Of a stretch of 64,000 bases of DNA, positions 51,960-63,829 are shown in pieces (within the stretch, counting starts at the first letter, position 1; every line of letters starts with the position of its first letter). This DNA comes from Pantoea rwandensis (GTDB lineage: Bacteria > Pseudomonadota > Gammaproteobacteria > Enterobacterales > Enterobacteriaceae): the NCBI RefSeq assembly GCF_000759475.1, contig NZ_CP009454.1, positions 3,720,001 through 3,784,000 of the forward strand, in the 5' to 3' direction. The translations under genes were made by a program, and so were the position numbers. Under the pieces are notes generated by a model. The model made no database searches. It had not been told where the DNA came from and saw nothing but the letters and a program-made list of their open reading frames with translations.

Positions 51960-53495
51960 TTATGCACCCTGTCCCTGATACGCTTCAAACAATGCCAGCC
52001 CTTGCGACAGCGTCATGGGTTGCTGCATCGTTTCCACCAGCGCCGCCGTCAGCGTATACATCCCTGCTGAACACACCGCCGCGATGATGCCCTGACGACA
52101 GTAAAAGGCGATAAATTTTTTGTCCTGAAGCGATCCCAGCAGACGGTAGTCGTCCCACTCTTCGGCATGGCCCAGATATTCGTAGCGCGTGCCATAATGC
52201 GCGGTCCAGAAAAACGGCACGCGATCGTACATCACCCCTTTGCCCAACATATTGAGTGCCGCGATACGTCCCTGCTGATGTGCCACACGATAGTGCTCAA
52301 TGCGCTGCGGGCCACGCGGCGTAAGATAACTGGCGATATCGCCCGCGACCCAGATATTTTCAGCAACGCGTAGCTGCCCATCCGCGAGCAAGCTGCCATC
52401 GTCCTGCAGTGGCAAATCGTGGATAAAATTCGTCGCCGGTTTCACGCCGGTGGCAAACAGCACCTGACTTGCTGGCACTGATTTGCCCCCTTTCAGGCGC
52501 ACCGCACGCACCTGCTCATCCCCTTCCAGCGCTTCCGGCTCCCCCTCAACAAATTTCACCCCATTGCTGCGATGCAGTTCGTAAAAATGGCGTCCAATCT
52601 CTTCACCAAACTGCTTTGCAAACGGCAGCGGATGACGGGCAATGACCGTGACATCCACATCCCGATTGCGCAGTGCACCCGCCATCTCCATACCAATAAA
52701 ACTATTGCCGATTATCACCAACTGTTGTGTCTCATCCACCTGTTTGAGCAGTTCATCGGCCTGATTCAGCGAACGTAGCAGATGCACACCCTGCAAATCC
52801 TTACCGGGGATAGCGAGAGGCTGAGGAGTGCCGCCGCTGGCTATTAATAGCTGATCAAATTTCACTTTCTGACCATCAGCAAGCATCAACGTCTGATCCT
52901 GCGCTTTGAGCTGCGCGACCTCGCCCTGAATGCGCTGAAGCGAGCCCAGTAAATCCGGCTTGAGGAGTTTGGGCACATCTTCAATCGCCATTTTTCCCGA
53001 AGGCACAAATTTGCTCAGCGCGGTGCGATCGTAAGGGGCGGCGGATTCGCGCTCTACCAAAACAATGTGACCGCTAAAGCCTTCATCGCGTAGCGTCCAG
53101 ATCGCCGCACTGCCTGCGGCTCCGGAACCTAAAATCACGCACACCGGTGATTCGCCCTGAGCCGCAGGCGCACTGGCAGGCGACATCGCCTGCGGATTGA
53201 CCAGCACCTTGCCCTGTTCAACACGTACCGGGTAGCGTTTGAGATTAGCTAATGCCAGCGGCTCACACATTTTGCCATCGCGCAGTTGAAATACCGCCTT
53301 GTGCCACGGACACACCAGCTTATCGCCGCAGATTGCGCCCTGCTCTAACGGTGCTCCCGCATGTGGGCACTTTGCCTGCAACGCCTGCACCCGTTCGCCA
53401 TCGCGAACCAGCACCATATCGACATCACCCACGGTGAATTTGGTGGGTTTACGCTGCGCCAGCGACTTGAGTTCCACGACAGATTGATAGCTCAC
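51960..53495 (-). CDS. Rieske-domain FAD/NAD(P)-dependent oxidoreductase
   Basis: A 511-residue fusion. The N-terminal Rieske [2Fe-2S] domain has ligands CPHAG (Cys43, His45) and CPWH (Cys62, His65). It is joined to a pyridine-nucleotide-disulfide oxidoreductase with the FAD glycine motif GSGAAGSAA near 122 and a second nucleotide motif VIIGNSFIGMEMAG near 260, ending in a reductase C-terminal domain. It resembles AIFM3-type proteins. It probably passes electrons from NAD(P)H to an unknown partner. It is a single gene between convergent proC and the nag-like operon. Confidence 0.87.
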   Translation of the reverse strand: MSYQSVVELKSLAQRKPTKFTVGDVDMVLVRDGERVQALQAKCPHAGAPLEQGAICGDKLVCPWHKAVFQLRDGKMCEPLALANLKRYPVRVEQGKVLVNPQAMSPASAPAAQGESPVCVILGSGAAGSAAIWTLRDEGFSGHIVLVERESAAPYDRTALSKFVPSGKMAIEDVPKLLKPDLLGSLQRIQGEVAQLKAQDQTLMLADGQKVKFDQLLIASGGTPQPLAIPGKDLQGVHLLRSLNQADELLKQVDETQQLVIIGNSFIGMEMAGALRNRDVDVTVIARHPLPFAKQFGEEIGRHFYELHRSNGVKFVEGEPEALEGDEQVRAVRLKGGKSVPASQVLFATGVKPATNFIHDLPLQDDGSLLADGQLRVAENIWVAGDIASYLTPRGPQRIEHYRVAHQQGRIAALNMLGKGVMYDRVPFFWTAHYGTRYEYLGHAEEWDDYRLLGSLQDKKFIAFYCRQGIIAAVCSAGMYTLTAALVETMQQPMTLSQGLALFEAYQGQGA

Positions 53496-53589
53496 AATTA
53501 GCCTCCTGCGTTGTTATTGGATTCACGACATTAAATCCCTACAAACAGTAAGCCTGGCAAAGCAGGAGGATTTCGCTGGAAAAACAAAG

Positions 53590-53630
53590 CGTAGCGGCGA
53601 ATAAGCCATGACTTATCACGCCGTTAGCGA
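53590..53630. repeat. REP-like palindrome upstream of the Rieske reductase gene
   Basis: CGTAGCGGCGAATAAG is followed by CTTATCACGCCGTTAGCG, an imperfect inverted repeat related to the GTAGCGGCGC family seen at 3359. Confidence 0.5.
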
Positions 53631-53648
53631 GGAAAATAAAATTGCGCT

Positions 53649-54812
53649 TCAGGCTGAAGCGGCTTGCCACACCTTTTTGCCCTGTTTGATGCACGCCACT
53701 AACGCCACGCTGTTATCTGGCTGAGGCTTCAGTACCAGCAGATCCGCTGGTGCGCCGATTGCCAACCCATGCTGCTGTGGCAAAGCTAACTGCCGTGCCG
53801 GGCGAATCGATGCCATCTCAATCGCCTGCTGCAAAGAGGCTAATTTTTGCCGCAGCAGAAAATTGACGCCATCCAGCAGACCACGCGCCGACCCGGCCAG
53901 CAATTGTGGCGCATCCGCCATGCTTAGCCGCCCTTCTGCACTCAGTTGTACACGTCCGCCTATTGCCGAATCGTAGATGCCCGGCGGCTGCCCGGCGAAA
54001 CAGGTCACATCACTGACCAGTAAAGCCTGCTCGCCTTTCGCCCGTAAAAAGACTTTCAACACCTCGGCGGGTAAATGGTCACCATCGGCAATCAGCGTGG
54101 CCGCCAGCGCATCTTCTGCAAGCTGCTGCCAGATGTAATTGGGATGGCGCGGCAGTTGCAGGTGCGCGCCATTGCCCAGATGGGTAGAGAGCGAGGCGCC
54201 TGCCAGCACCGCATCATGAATCTGCGCGGCAGAGGCTGAAGTGTGTCCTATGGCGACCCGCACCTGCTGTGCCACGCAATGCCGAATGAGATCGCGGCTT
54301 TGCGGCCATTCCGGCGAGAGCGTCAGTAAACGAATGCCCTGCTGAGCGGCTCGTTGCCAGCAATCAAACAAGGCGATATCCGGCGCAGAGATCGCCTCGC
54401 GTGGATGCGCACCACGCGGCCCATCTTCCGGTGACAAAAACGGCCCTTCCAGATGAAATCCTGGTACAGCCAGCGCAACGTCAGAATAGTGCTCACTGGC
54501 GCTAGCCAATCGCTGTAGCGCTTGCGTGATCTCATCTGCTTGTGCGGTGATCACCGTTGGCATAAAGCTGGTGACGCCTTGCTGCCACAAGGCGCGCGTG
54601 GCATGCAGCACATCCTGTTCGCTAAAAGGAAAGTGATTAAAATCTACCCCCTGATAGCCATTCACTTGCAGATCCACCAGACCCGGCGCCAGAATCAGAT
54701 CGTTGTCGGGCTCTGACAGCGATCGCACCTCTGCCAACGTGCCTTCACGCAGATAGAGTTCTATCGGCTCCAGCGTGCGATAATCGCGACCGCGTAACAG
54801 GGTTTCAGTCAA
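53649..54812 (-). CDS. nagA: N-acetylglucosamine-6-phosphate deacetylase-like amidohydrolase
   Basis: A 387-residue NagA-type amidohydrolase that removes acetate from N-acetylated hexosamine 6-phosphates. Family motifs are GLVDLQVNGYQGVDFN, FHLEGPFLSPE, IGHTSASAAQIHDAV, STHLGNGAH and the catalytic aspartate in LLVSDVTCFAG. The start is TTG at 54812, six bases after GGAGG inside the end of nagB; no ATG in frame is better placed. It overlaps nagB by 8 bases, so the two are translationally coupled. Fairly divergent from E. coli NagA, so the exact sugar is open. Confidence 0.82.
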   Translation of the reverse strand: MTETLLRGRDYRTLEPIELYLREGTLAEVRSLSEPDNDLILAPGLVDLQVNGYQGVDFNHFPFSEQDVLHATRALWQQGVTSFMPTVITAQADEITQALQRLASASEHYSDVALAVPGFHLEGPFLSPEDGPRGAHPREAISAPDIALFDCWQRAAQQGIRLLTLSPEWPQSRDLIRHCVAQQVRVAIGHTSASAAQIHDAVLAGASLSTHLGNGAHLQLPRHPNYIWQQLAEDALAATLIADGDHLPAEVLKVFLRAKGEQALLVSDVTCFAGQPPGIYDSAIGGRVQLSAEGRLSMADAPQLLAGSARGLLDGVNFLLRQKLASLQQAIEMASIRPARQLALPQQHGLAIGAPADLLVLKPQPDNSVALVACIKQGKKVWQAASA

Positions 54813-55578
54813 AGTGCACCTCCGCGCAGGCATCGGCGTCGATATACAATGTGCAATTGGGATGCTGGCGCAATTGCGTTGCCGGGCAAGCCGTGGAAAT
54901 TGCATCCTGAAGTGTGGCCTGCACCGCAGCGCGTTTGGTCGCGCCCGGCACCATGCAGAAAAGCCGGGTACCACGCATCAATGCGGGAATCGTCAGGGTC
55001 ACCGCGTGCGTCGGCACCTGCTCGAGTGTGGTGAAACAGCCGTCGTTGACCTGCTGCTGACGGCAGGCGAGATCCAGTTGCACTGTCTTGACGCTAAGCG
55101 GATCGCTGAAATCCGCCACCGGCGGATCGTTAAAGGCCAGATGGCCATTTTCACCAATGCCCAGACAGACCACATCGATCGCCGCCGCCTCCAGTCTGCG
55201 CGCGTAGGCGCGACAAATTTCCGCCGGATCGCCACTCGAAGGGATGAGATGCACTTCGCCGGGTTGAACCTGGTCAAACAGATGCTCACGCAGAAAATGA
55301 CTGAATCGCTGCGGCGCCCCCTCATCCAGCCCAATATATTCATCCATATGAAACGCGTGAATGCGCTGCCAGTCGAGATGGGGTGCGGCAACCAGTGCAG
55401 CGAGAAACTCACGTTGTGAAGGCGCGGCAGCAAAAACCATCCGCACCACCGCCTGCTGTTGCAGTAATTGTTGCAGATGCGCGATGCAATCCTGTGCCGC
55501 TGCGGCGCCTAATGCATCACGATGAGCGAAGCGTTTGACCCATAAGCGGTCGCGCTTTCCCTGTTGTAAAAGCGTCAT
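54805..55578 (-). CDS. nagB: Glucosamine-6-phosphate deaminase-like protein
   Basis: A 257-residue aldose-ketose isomerase/deaminase, somewhat shorter than E. coli NagB (266). Active-site segments HMDEYIGL (Asp79) and GIGENGHLAFNDPP are intact. It would convert glucosamine or galactosamine 6-phosphate to the ketose phosphate plus ammonia. It starts 2 bases after the symporter gene. Confidence 0.82.
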   Translation of the reverse strand: MTLLQQGKRDRLWVKRFAHRDALGAAAAQDCIAHLQQLLQQQAVVRMVFAAAPSQREFLAALVAAPHLDWQRIHAFHMDEYIGLDEGAPQRFSHFLREHLFDQVQPGEVHLIPSSGDPAEICRAYARRLEAAAIDVVCLGIGENGHLAFNDPPVADFSDPLSVKTVQLDLACRQQQVNDGCFTTLEQVPTHAVTLTIPALMRGTRLFCMVPGATKRAAVQATLQDAISTACPATQLRQHPNCTLYIDADACAEVHFD

Positions 55579-55580
55579 TC

Positions 55581-57104
55581 CTATCCCTCCTGAGAAGCGT
55601 TGTGACTCTGGGGCCAGCGCGAACTGGCAGTCATATTCTGATCCTGATTGAGTGCTGTGAGCAGCGCGTCAACTTCCGGACGGACCGGCGCACGACGCAG
55701 CCATCCCATCACCACAAACAGCACCAGTGATGACATGACGGGTGCGGCCACCTGAGTGGCGGTGCTGACATCGGTGAAGATAAACTTCACGCAGAAAAAG
55801 GTGCCCACGCCTACCGCCCAGCTCACCAGCGCGGCGGCACTGCCGCTACGGCGAAATGCGGGCAGTAAGCCTAAAAGCATCGGAATCGAAATGGGCCCCA
55901 CCAATCCGCCGAACCAGATAATCAGCAGAGACAGCACACCGCCGAAACGGCTGGCATTCATGGCGATAATCAACGTGGTGATGATGAAGAGAAAAGCCGT
56001 CAAACGCGCCACTAACAGCGAGCTTTTACCACGCTGAAAACGTCGCGGCAGCATGCCGGGAAGAATGTCACGCGTGACCACTGCCGTGATGGCATTGGCA
56101 TCTGATGAGGTCATCGATAGCGTGTGAGTGAACATCGCCACCAGCACTAATCCGATTAACCCATTCGGCAGCAATTCCATGGCCATCACAGAGTAAGAAC
56201 GTGAGGGATCGCTGAGATGAGGAAACAACAGCGGTGCAGCCCACATCGGCCAGAACAGAATCAGTGGCCAGATCAGGTAGAGTGCAGCCGAGAGCAACGC
56301 GGCTTTACGTGCATCGCGGCCCGCCGGTGCGGCGATAAAGCGCTGTGCCAGATTCCAGGTACCACCGTTGTAGCTCAGGGTGTAAATCACAAAGTAGGCC
56401 AGAATAAAGCCGAGTGTGTAAGGCTCCTGAACGATGTCGGTGTGCGTCGCGGGCAAGTGCTGCCAGATGGTAAACAGCTCGCCGAAACCACCAAGATGCA
56501 TCGCCACAGCCACCACCATGACAACCGCGGCGACAAACTGCACCACAAACTGGCCGAAGTCATTACAGGCATCGGCCCATAAACCGCCCATCACCGTATA
56601 GAACAGGCTCAGCGCACCGGAGATGCAAATGCCTATCAACGGATCTAATCCAGTAAAGACATTGATGATCACGGCGATGGCGGCCCATTTAGCGCCGACG
56701 TCGAAGGTTTTCAGCAGCACCCCACTCCACGCCAGCACCATCTGCGTTGGCAGGTTATAGCGCGTAGCGAGGTACTCCATCGGCGATTCGATATTCATAT
56801 GAATCCGCAGCCGGGCCCAGCGTGGCGCAAAGAGGCGCGATCCGATTAATACCGCAATCGAGATGGGAAACGCCCACCAGAAATAGAGGGTGATGCCCAT
56901 GTTGTAAGCCACTGCGGCATAGGCCACGAACACGGCCGCACTGTAGCCGGACATATGATGCGAGACGCCGGATAGCCACCAGGGCATTTTTCCACCTGCC
57001 GCGAAGAAATCACGCGTGCTGCCTACTTTACGCATCGCCCAGAGCGTAATGGCCACTATCATCAACGCATAGAGCGCCATTACCGCATAATCAAGCACAT
57101 TCAT
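55581..57104 (-). CDS. Sodium:solute symporter (SSS family)
   Basis: A 507-residue membrane carrier of the SGLT/SSS superfamily with about 13 helices. The start MNVLDYAVMALY at 57104 follows GGAGACTCTT; an ATG four codons earlier is less likely. Signature segments include GGKMPWWLSGVSHHMSGYSAAVFVA (read in two parts) and the sodium-site MTSSDANAITAVVTRDI. First gene of the symporter-nagB-nagA operon, so it probably imports an (N-acetyl) amino sugar or a glycoside without phosphorylating it. Confidence 0.85.
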   Translation of the reverse strand: MNVLDYAVMALYALMIVAITLWAMRKVGSTRDFFAAGGKMPWWLSGVSHHMSGYSAAVFVAYAAVAYNMGITLYFWWAFPISIAVLIGSRLFAPRWARLRIHMNIESPMEYLATRYNLPTQMVLAWSGVLLKTFDVGAKWAAIAVIINVFTGLDPLIGICISGALSLFYTVMGGLWADACNDFGQFVVQFVAAVVMVVAVAMHLGGFGELFTIWQHLPATHTDIVQEPYTLGFILAYFVIYTLSYNGGTWNLAQRFIAAPAGRDARKAALLSAALYLIWPLILFWPMWAAPLLFPHLSDPSRSYSVMAMELLPNGLIGLVLVAMFTHTLSMTSSDANAITAVVTRDILPGMLPRRFQRGKSSLLVARLTAFLFIITTLIIAMNASRFGGVLSLLIIWFGGLVGPISIPMLLGLLPAFRRSGSAAALVSWAVGVGTFFCVKFIFTDVSTATQVAAPVMSSLVLFVVMGWLRRAPVRPEVDALLTALNQDQNMTASSRWPQSHNASQEG

Positions 57105-57283
57105 AAGAGTCTCCACAGGTCAAAGCTGCCCGACGAAGGAACCGGCCTCGAGGGGAAGAATAGGTTATTTTTTAATTAGTCCTTATTTAGGATTAATAAA
57201 TCCTGCCACCTTTGCCGCACTTAAAATGTGATGACGATCCGGCTATTACTTTTTCTTCTGAACAGAAAAAGAGGTGCAATAAA

Positions 57284-57310
57284 AAGGGCTCATACCAAGT
57301 ATGAACCCTT
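57284..57310 (-). terminator. Intrinsic terminator of psiF
   Basis: AAGGGCTCATAC and GTATGAACCCTT pair with one mismatch around CAA. The minus strand continues into TTTTT. Confidence 0.88.
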
Positions 57311-57328
57311 AAATCAGGGGTAATTCGA

Positions 57329-57631
57329 TTAGGCTTTTTTCAGGCAGGAACTCATAAAAGTCTTACGCGCATCGCCGCTGAGTTTTTTATCAGCCGCGTC
57401 AGTATTACAGGTTTTCATCTTCATTTGCTGCGGCGTCATGCTGCCCATCTTGCTGTCTTTTTTTAGACAGTCGCTCATGAAGGATTTACGCGCGTCCCCT
57501 TTTAAATCCTGCGAGGAAGCGTGTTGGTTACACATGGTCATTTTATTTTGTTGGGCGGTTTTCTCTGCTGCCCCCGCACTGCCCGCCAACAGCAGGCCTG
57601 CTGCTATCATTGCCAAAAGACACGATTTCAT
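57329..57631 (-). CDS. psiF: PsiF family periplasmic protein
   Basis: A 100-residue secreted protein with a signal peptide (cleavage near SAGAAE, residue 22) and two PsiF repeats, each with a cysteine pair (MCNQHASSQDLKGDARKSFM; TCNTDAADKKLSGDARKTFM). psiF is phosphate-starvation-induced in E. coli, where it follows phoA. Here it follows iraP directly. Start at 57631 with GGAG upstream. The function is unknown. Confidence 0.92.
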   Translation of the reverse strand: MKSCLLAMIAAGLLLAGSAGAAEKTAQQNKMTMCNQHASSQDLKGDARKSFMSDCLKKDSKMGSMTPQQMKMKTCNTDAADKKLSGDARKTFMSSCLKKA

Positions 57632-57767
57632 TGCCGGAATCTCCATAGAATTATTGCCTCTTAATCATGGCAGGAAATAAGCAATGCAGAAAAAAATATA
57701 TTCTCTCGCCCAGTGCTTGCTGCGAGCACGCTAACAGCAAAATCGGTTCTTCAGCGTGACGTGACGC

Positions 57768-58022
57768 TTACACGCGGGGATGATTCAGCAGCTTTTCAAC
57801 GTAGTTACGCAGCAGAGTGGTATCAGGGGTTTCTGCCGCAGGGGCAAGTGGAGGCATCGCGGTGGCGATACCGGCCGCAATCTCGTTGAATTGTTCAGGT
57901 TCCAGCTTACGCAGCATGGCCGTCAGCACAATTTCTAATGCCTCAACCTGGACCACTAATTCTTTGGACTCTTCTTCTTTCTCAGCCAGTTTTAGCAGGA
58001 GTTCCGCAATCAGGTTTTTCAT
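57768..58022 (-). CDS. iraP: Anti-adaptor protein IraP
   Basis: An 84-residue, mostly coiled-coil protein that blocks RssB and so stabilises sigma S, notably in phosphate starvation. The N-terminus [19 protein letters not shown] and the end [14 protein letters not shown] match E. coli IraP (86 residues). In E. coli phoA lies between iraP and psiF; here the gap to psiF is only 136 bases. Twin palindromes lie upstream. Confidence 0.92.
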   Translation of the reverse strand: MKNLIAELLLKLAEKEEESKELVVQVEALEIVLTAMLRKLEPEQFNEIAAGIATAMPPLAPAAETPDTTLLRNYVEKLLNHPRV

Positions 58023-58158
58023 GCGACGGGCTCAATAAGAGATGGAAAACAGACGTTAGCATTGAGGGAGCGAAAACAACAGGGGTTTGTGGCAGTTTGC
58101 CCAAAATTTAGAATAAGCGCAGCGTTAAAAAAGAAACGGAATTTCAATATGTAACGGC

Positions 58159-58201
58159 GAAACGTTTCACTTCATAGATAGGGCTTTTTCGAAACGTTTC
58201 G
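58159..58201 (-). promoter_or_regulatory. Twin GAAACGTTTC palindromes upstream of iraP
   Basis: GAAACGTTTC at 58159-58168 and again at 58191-58200 (extended to CGAAACGTTTCG), 32 bases centre to centre, about three helical turns. The sequence is typical of LacI-family operators, and the second site equals the core of the E. coli RbsR site. The cognate repressor is not in this window. Confidence 0.65.
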
Positions 58202-58232
58202 CGCGTCGTCATGCATTACCGTCTGGCGCTAA

Positions 58233-58379
58233 TTAATGGGGTCCCATAAAGCCACGACCTGGACCGCCACCGCCGCCAGGACCACCCCAACCGCCTCCGC
58301 CACCCGGCGGTGGGAAGATACAACCGCTCAACGCGGTCACCAATGCCACAACGGCAGCGAGTTTAATAATACGGACCAT
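58233..58379 (-). CDS. Tiny glycine-rich lipoprotein
   Basis: A 48-residue lipoprotein: signal peptide, lipobox ALSGC (Cys20), then IFPPPGGGGGWGGPGGGGG and a short end. GAGGTAATT precedes the ATG at 58379. Similar small Gly/Pro lipoproteins occur in enterics without known function. Upstream in-frame starts are rejected because they would precede the signal peptide. Confidence 0.75.
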   Translation of the reverse strand: MVRIIKLAAVVALVTALSGCIFPPPGGGGGWGGPGGGGGPGRGFMGPH

Positions 58380-58597
58380 AATTACCTCAGAATGGTGAAA
58401 TCGGGCTGAGTGTATGAGGCGGCAACGGGCGCGACAATACAGAATTCTCTGCAACCCGGCGCTATTCATCTCTGCTCACCATGCTTAACAAATTACTGGC
58501 ACTACGCCCGCGAAAAAACCACAGAGGCATCATCATATTGACGAAAATTTCAACCATTACGGGCGGTCGATCACTTTACACGCCGCGCGAAATGACG

Positions 58598-58618
58598 CAA
58601 TGTGAGCGCATTACAATC
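58598..58618 (+). promoter_or_regulatory. lac-operator-like site upstream of lacZ
   Basis: The 21 bases align with E. coli lac O1, sharing the TGTGAGCG half and the ACAAT end, and end 14 bases before the lacZ ATG. A TTTACA at 58575-58580 could be the -35, with a poor -10 overlapping the operator. Confidence 0.65.
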
Positions 58619-58623
58619 AATGA

Positions 58624-62971
<4,348 letters not shown>

Positions 62972-63352
62972 CAGAAAAAATGAAATGAGGGTTCAGTCTA
63001 ACAACCTCATAACATCGCTGGACGGCAAAACATGGCATCGGGTTAAAAACGCAGTTTTCCGCTGCCGTGCGTGATTCTGCTCACAGCAAATAGTGTAAGG
63101 GGCACGATTTGTAGTGTCTTTATGTGCTGAAACAAACAACTCAGCAAGATAAGCGCATCGCGACAGAGAGCAAACGTGAAAAAATATGTCTATTCATTAC
63201 TGACAATATTCGACGCCGCATCTATGTTTAAAAAATCACCGGCCATCGCTGGCGAGGCGCTGCCCGATCTGGACAGTTCCCATGCTTAACCCATATTTCC
63301 CAATGCTGCCAATAAACGGCGGTGGGCATCGTTGTCTCTGCGGAGGTCAGCC
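62972..63352. other. 381-base gap between divergent mdtG-like and ymgB/ariR-like genes
   Basis: Should hold both divergent promoters. I see no nameable operator. It contains a possible 37-codon reading frame (63176-63289), listed separately. Confidence 0.4.
63176..63289 (+). CDS. Possible small ORF upstream of the YmgB/AriR-like gene
   Basis: A GTG-started frame of 37 codons beginning VKKYVYSLLTIFDAA, with AGAGAG five bases upstream, ending 63 bases before the next gene. The N-terminus is hydrophobic with two lysines, like a very short membrane or leader peptide. No family recognised; it may well be chance. Confidence 0.22.
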   Translation: MKKYVYSLLTIFDAASMFKKSPAIAGEALPDLDSSHA

Positions 63353-63607
63353 ATGAGAACACATCCTAACAGCGCCAGTCGGGCGATTACCGACTACTTC
63401 AACAGTCCTGCCTGGCATGCGCCGCACGAGAGCGATCTGCTGGCAGCGATCATGCGCGAATTGATGGATGATGGTCAGCCCGCGACCAGCAAAGCGATCA
63501 TTGCGCGGGTGATTGCGAAACTGGAATTTGAAGGAGATGAGCAGCAGCTACAAAGCTACCGTAATTTGCTGGCGCAGCTGCTGGAAGACAGACAACAAAA
63601 GCCGTAA
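63353..63607 (+). CDS. YmgB/AriR family biofilm/acid-response regulator
   Basis: An 84-residue helical protein resembling the YcgZ/YmgA/AriR (YmgB)/YmgC group of small connectors (AITDYFNSP, SDLLAAIMRELMDDGQPATSKAIIARVIAKLE split over 25-57). GGAGG six bases before the ATG at 63353 sets the start; an earlier in-frame start is rejected. In E. coli these are induced by cold and blue light and act on Rcs/biofilm control. No BluF/BluR genes are visible nearby. Confidence 0.72.
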   Translation: MRTHPNSASRAITDYFNSPAWHAPHESDLLAAIMRELMDDGQPATSKAIIARVIAKLEFEGDEQQLQSYRNLLAQLLEDRQQKP

Positions 63608-63616
63608 TGTGCCGTC

Positions 63617-63826
63617 ATTCAGCCGCCTGCCAAATCACCTTGTGTGCAGGCGGATCCTCCTAAGACATCAGCGTTCAGTGACTTCCAGACGCACCGTTTG
63701 CGGTGGATCTTAAAGACATCTGCAGCGCTCAACGGCTTCCAGACCTGCCGCTTGCAGGCGGGCTCTAAAAACATCTGCAGCGTTCAGCGGCTTGCAGGCG
63801 CGCCGTTTGCAGGCGCGCCTCATCGC
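63617..63826. repeat. Array of about four 50-56-base hairpin repeats
   Basis: Units begin near 63617, 63664, 63715 and 63771 with GACATC(T)GCAGCG(T/C)TCA followed by a hairpin and a T- or A-rich end. The hairpin arms differ between units but stay complementary: CCGCCTGC/GCAGGCGG, CACC/GGTG, CCTGC/GCAGG and GGCGCGCC/GGCGCGCC. Confidence 0.7.
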
Positions 63827-63829
63827 GTT

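Noticed and set aside
58598..58618. CRP site in place of a lac operator
   Set aside because: TGTGA is present, but the second half does not match TCACA at the N6 spacing. The fit to lac O1 is better.
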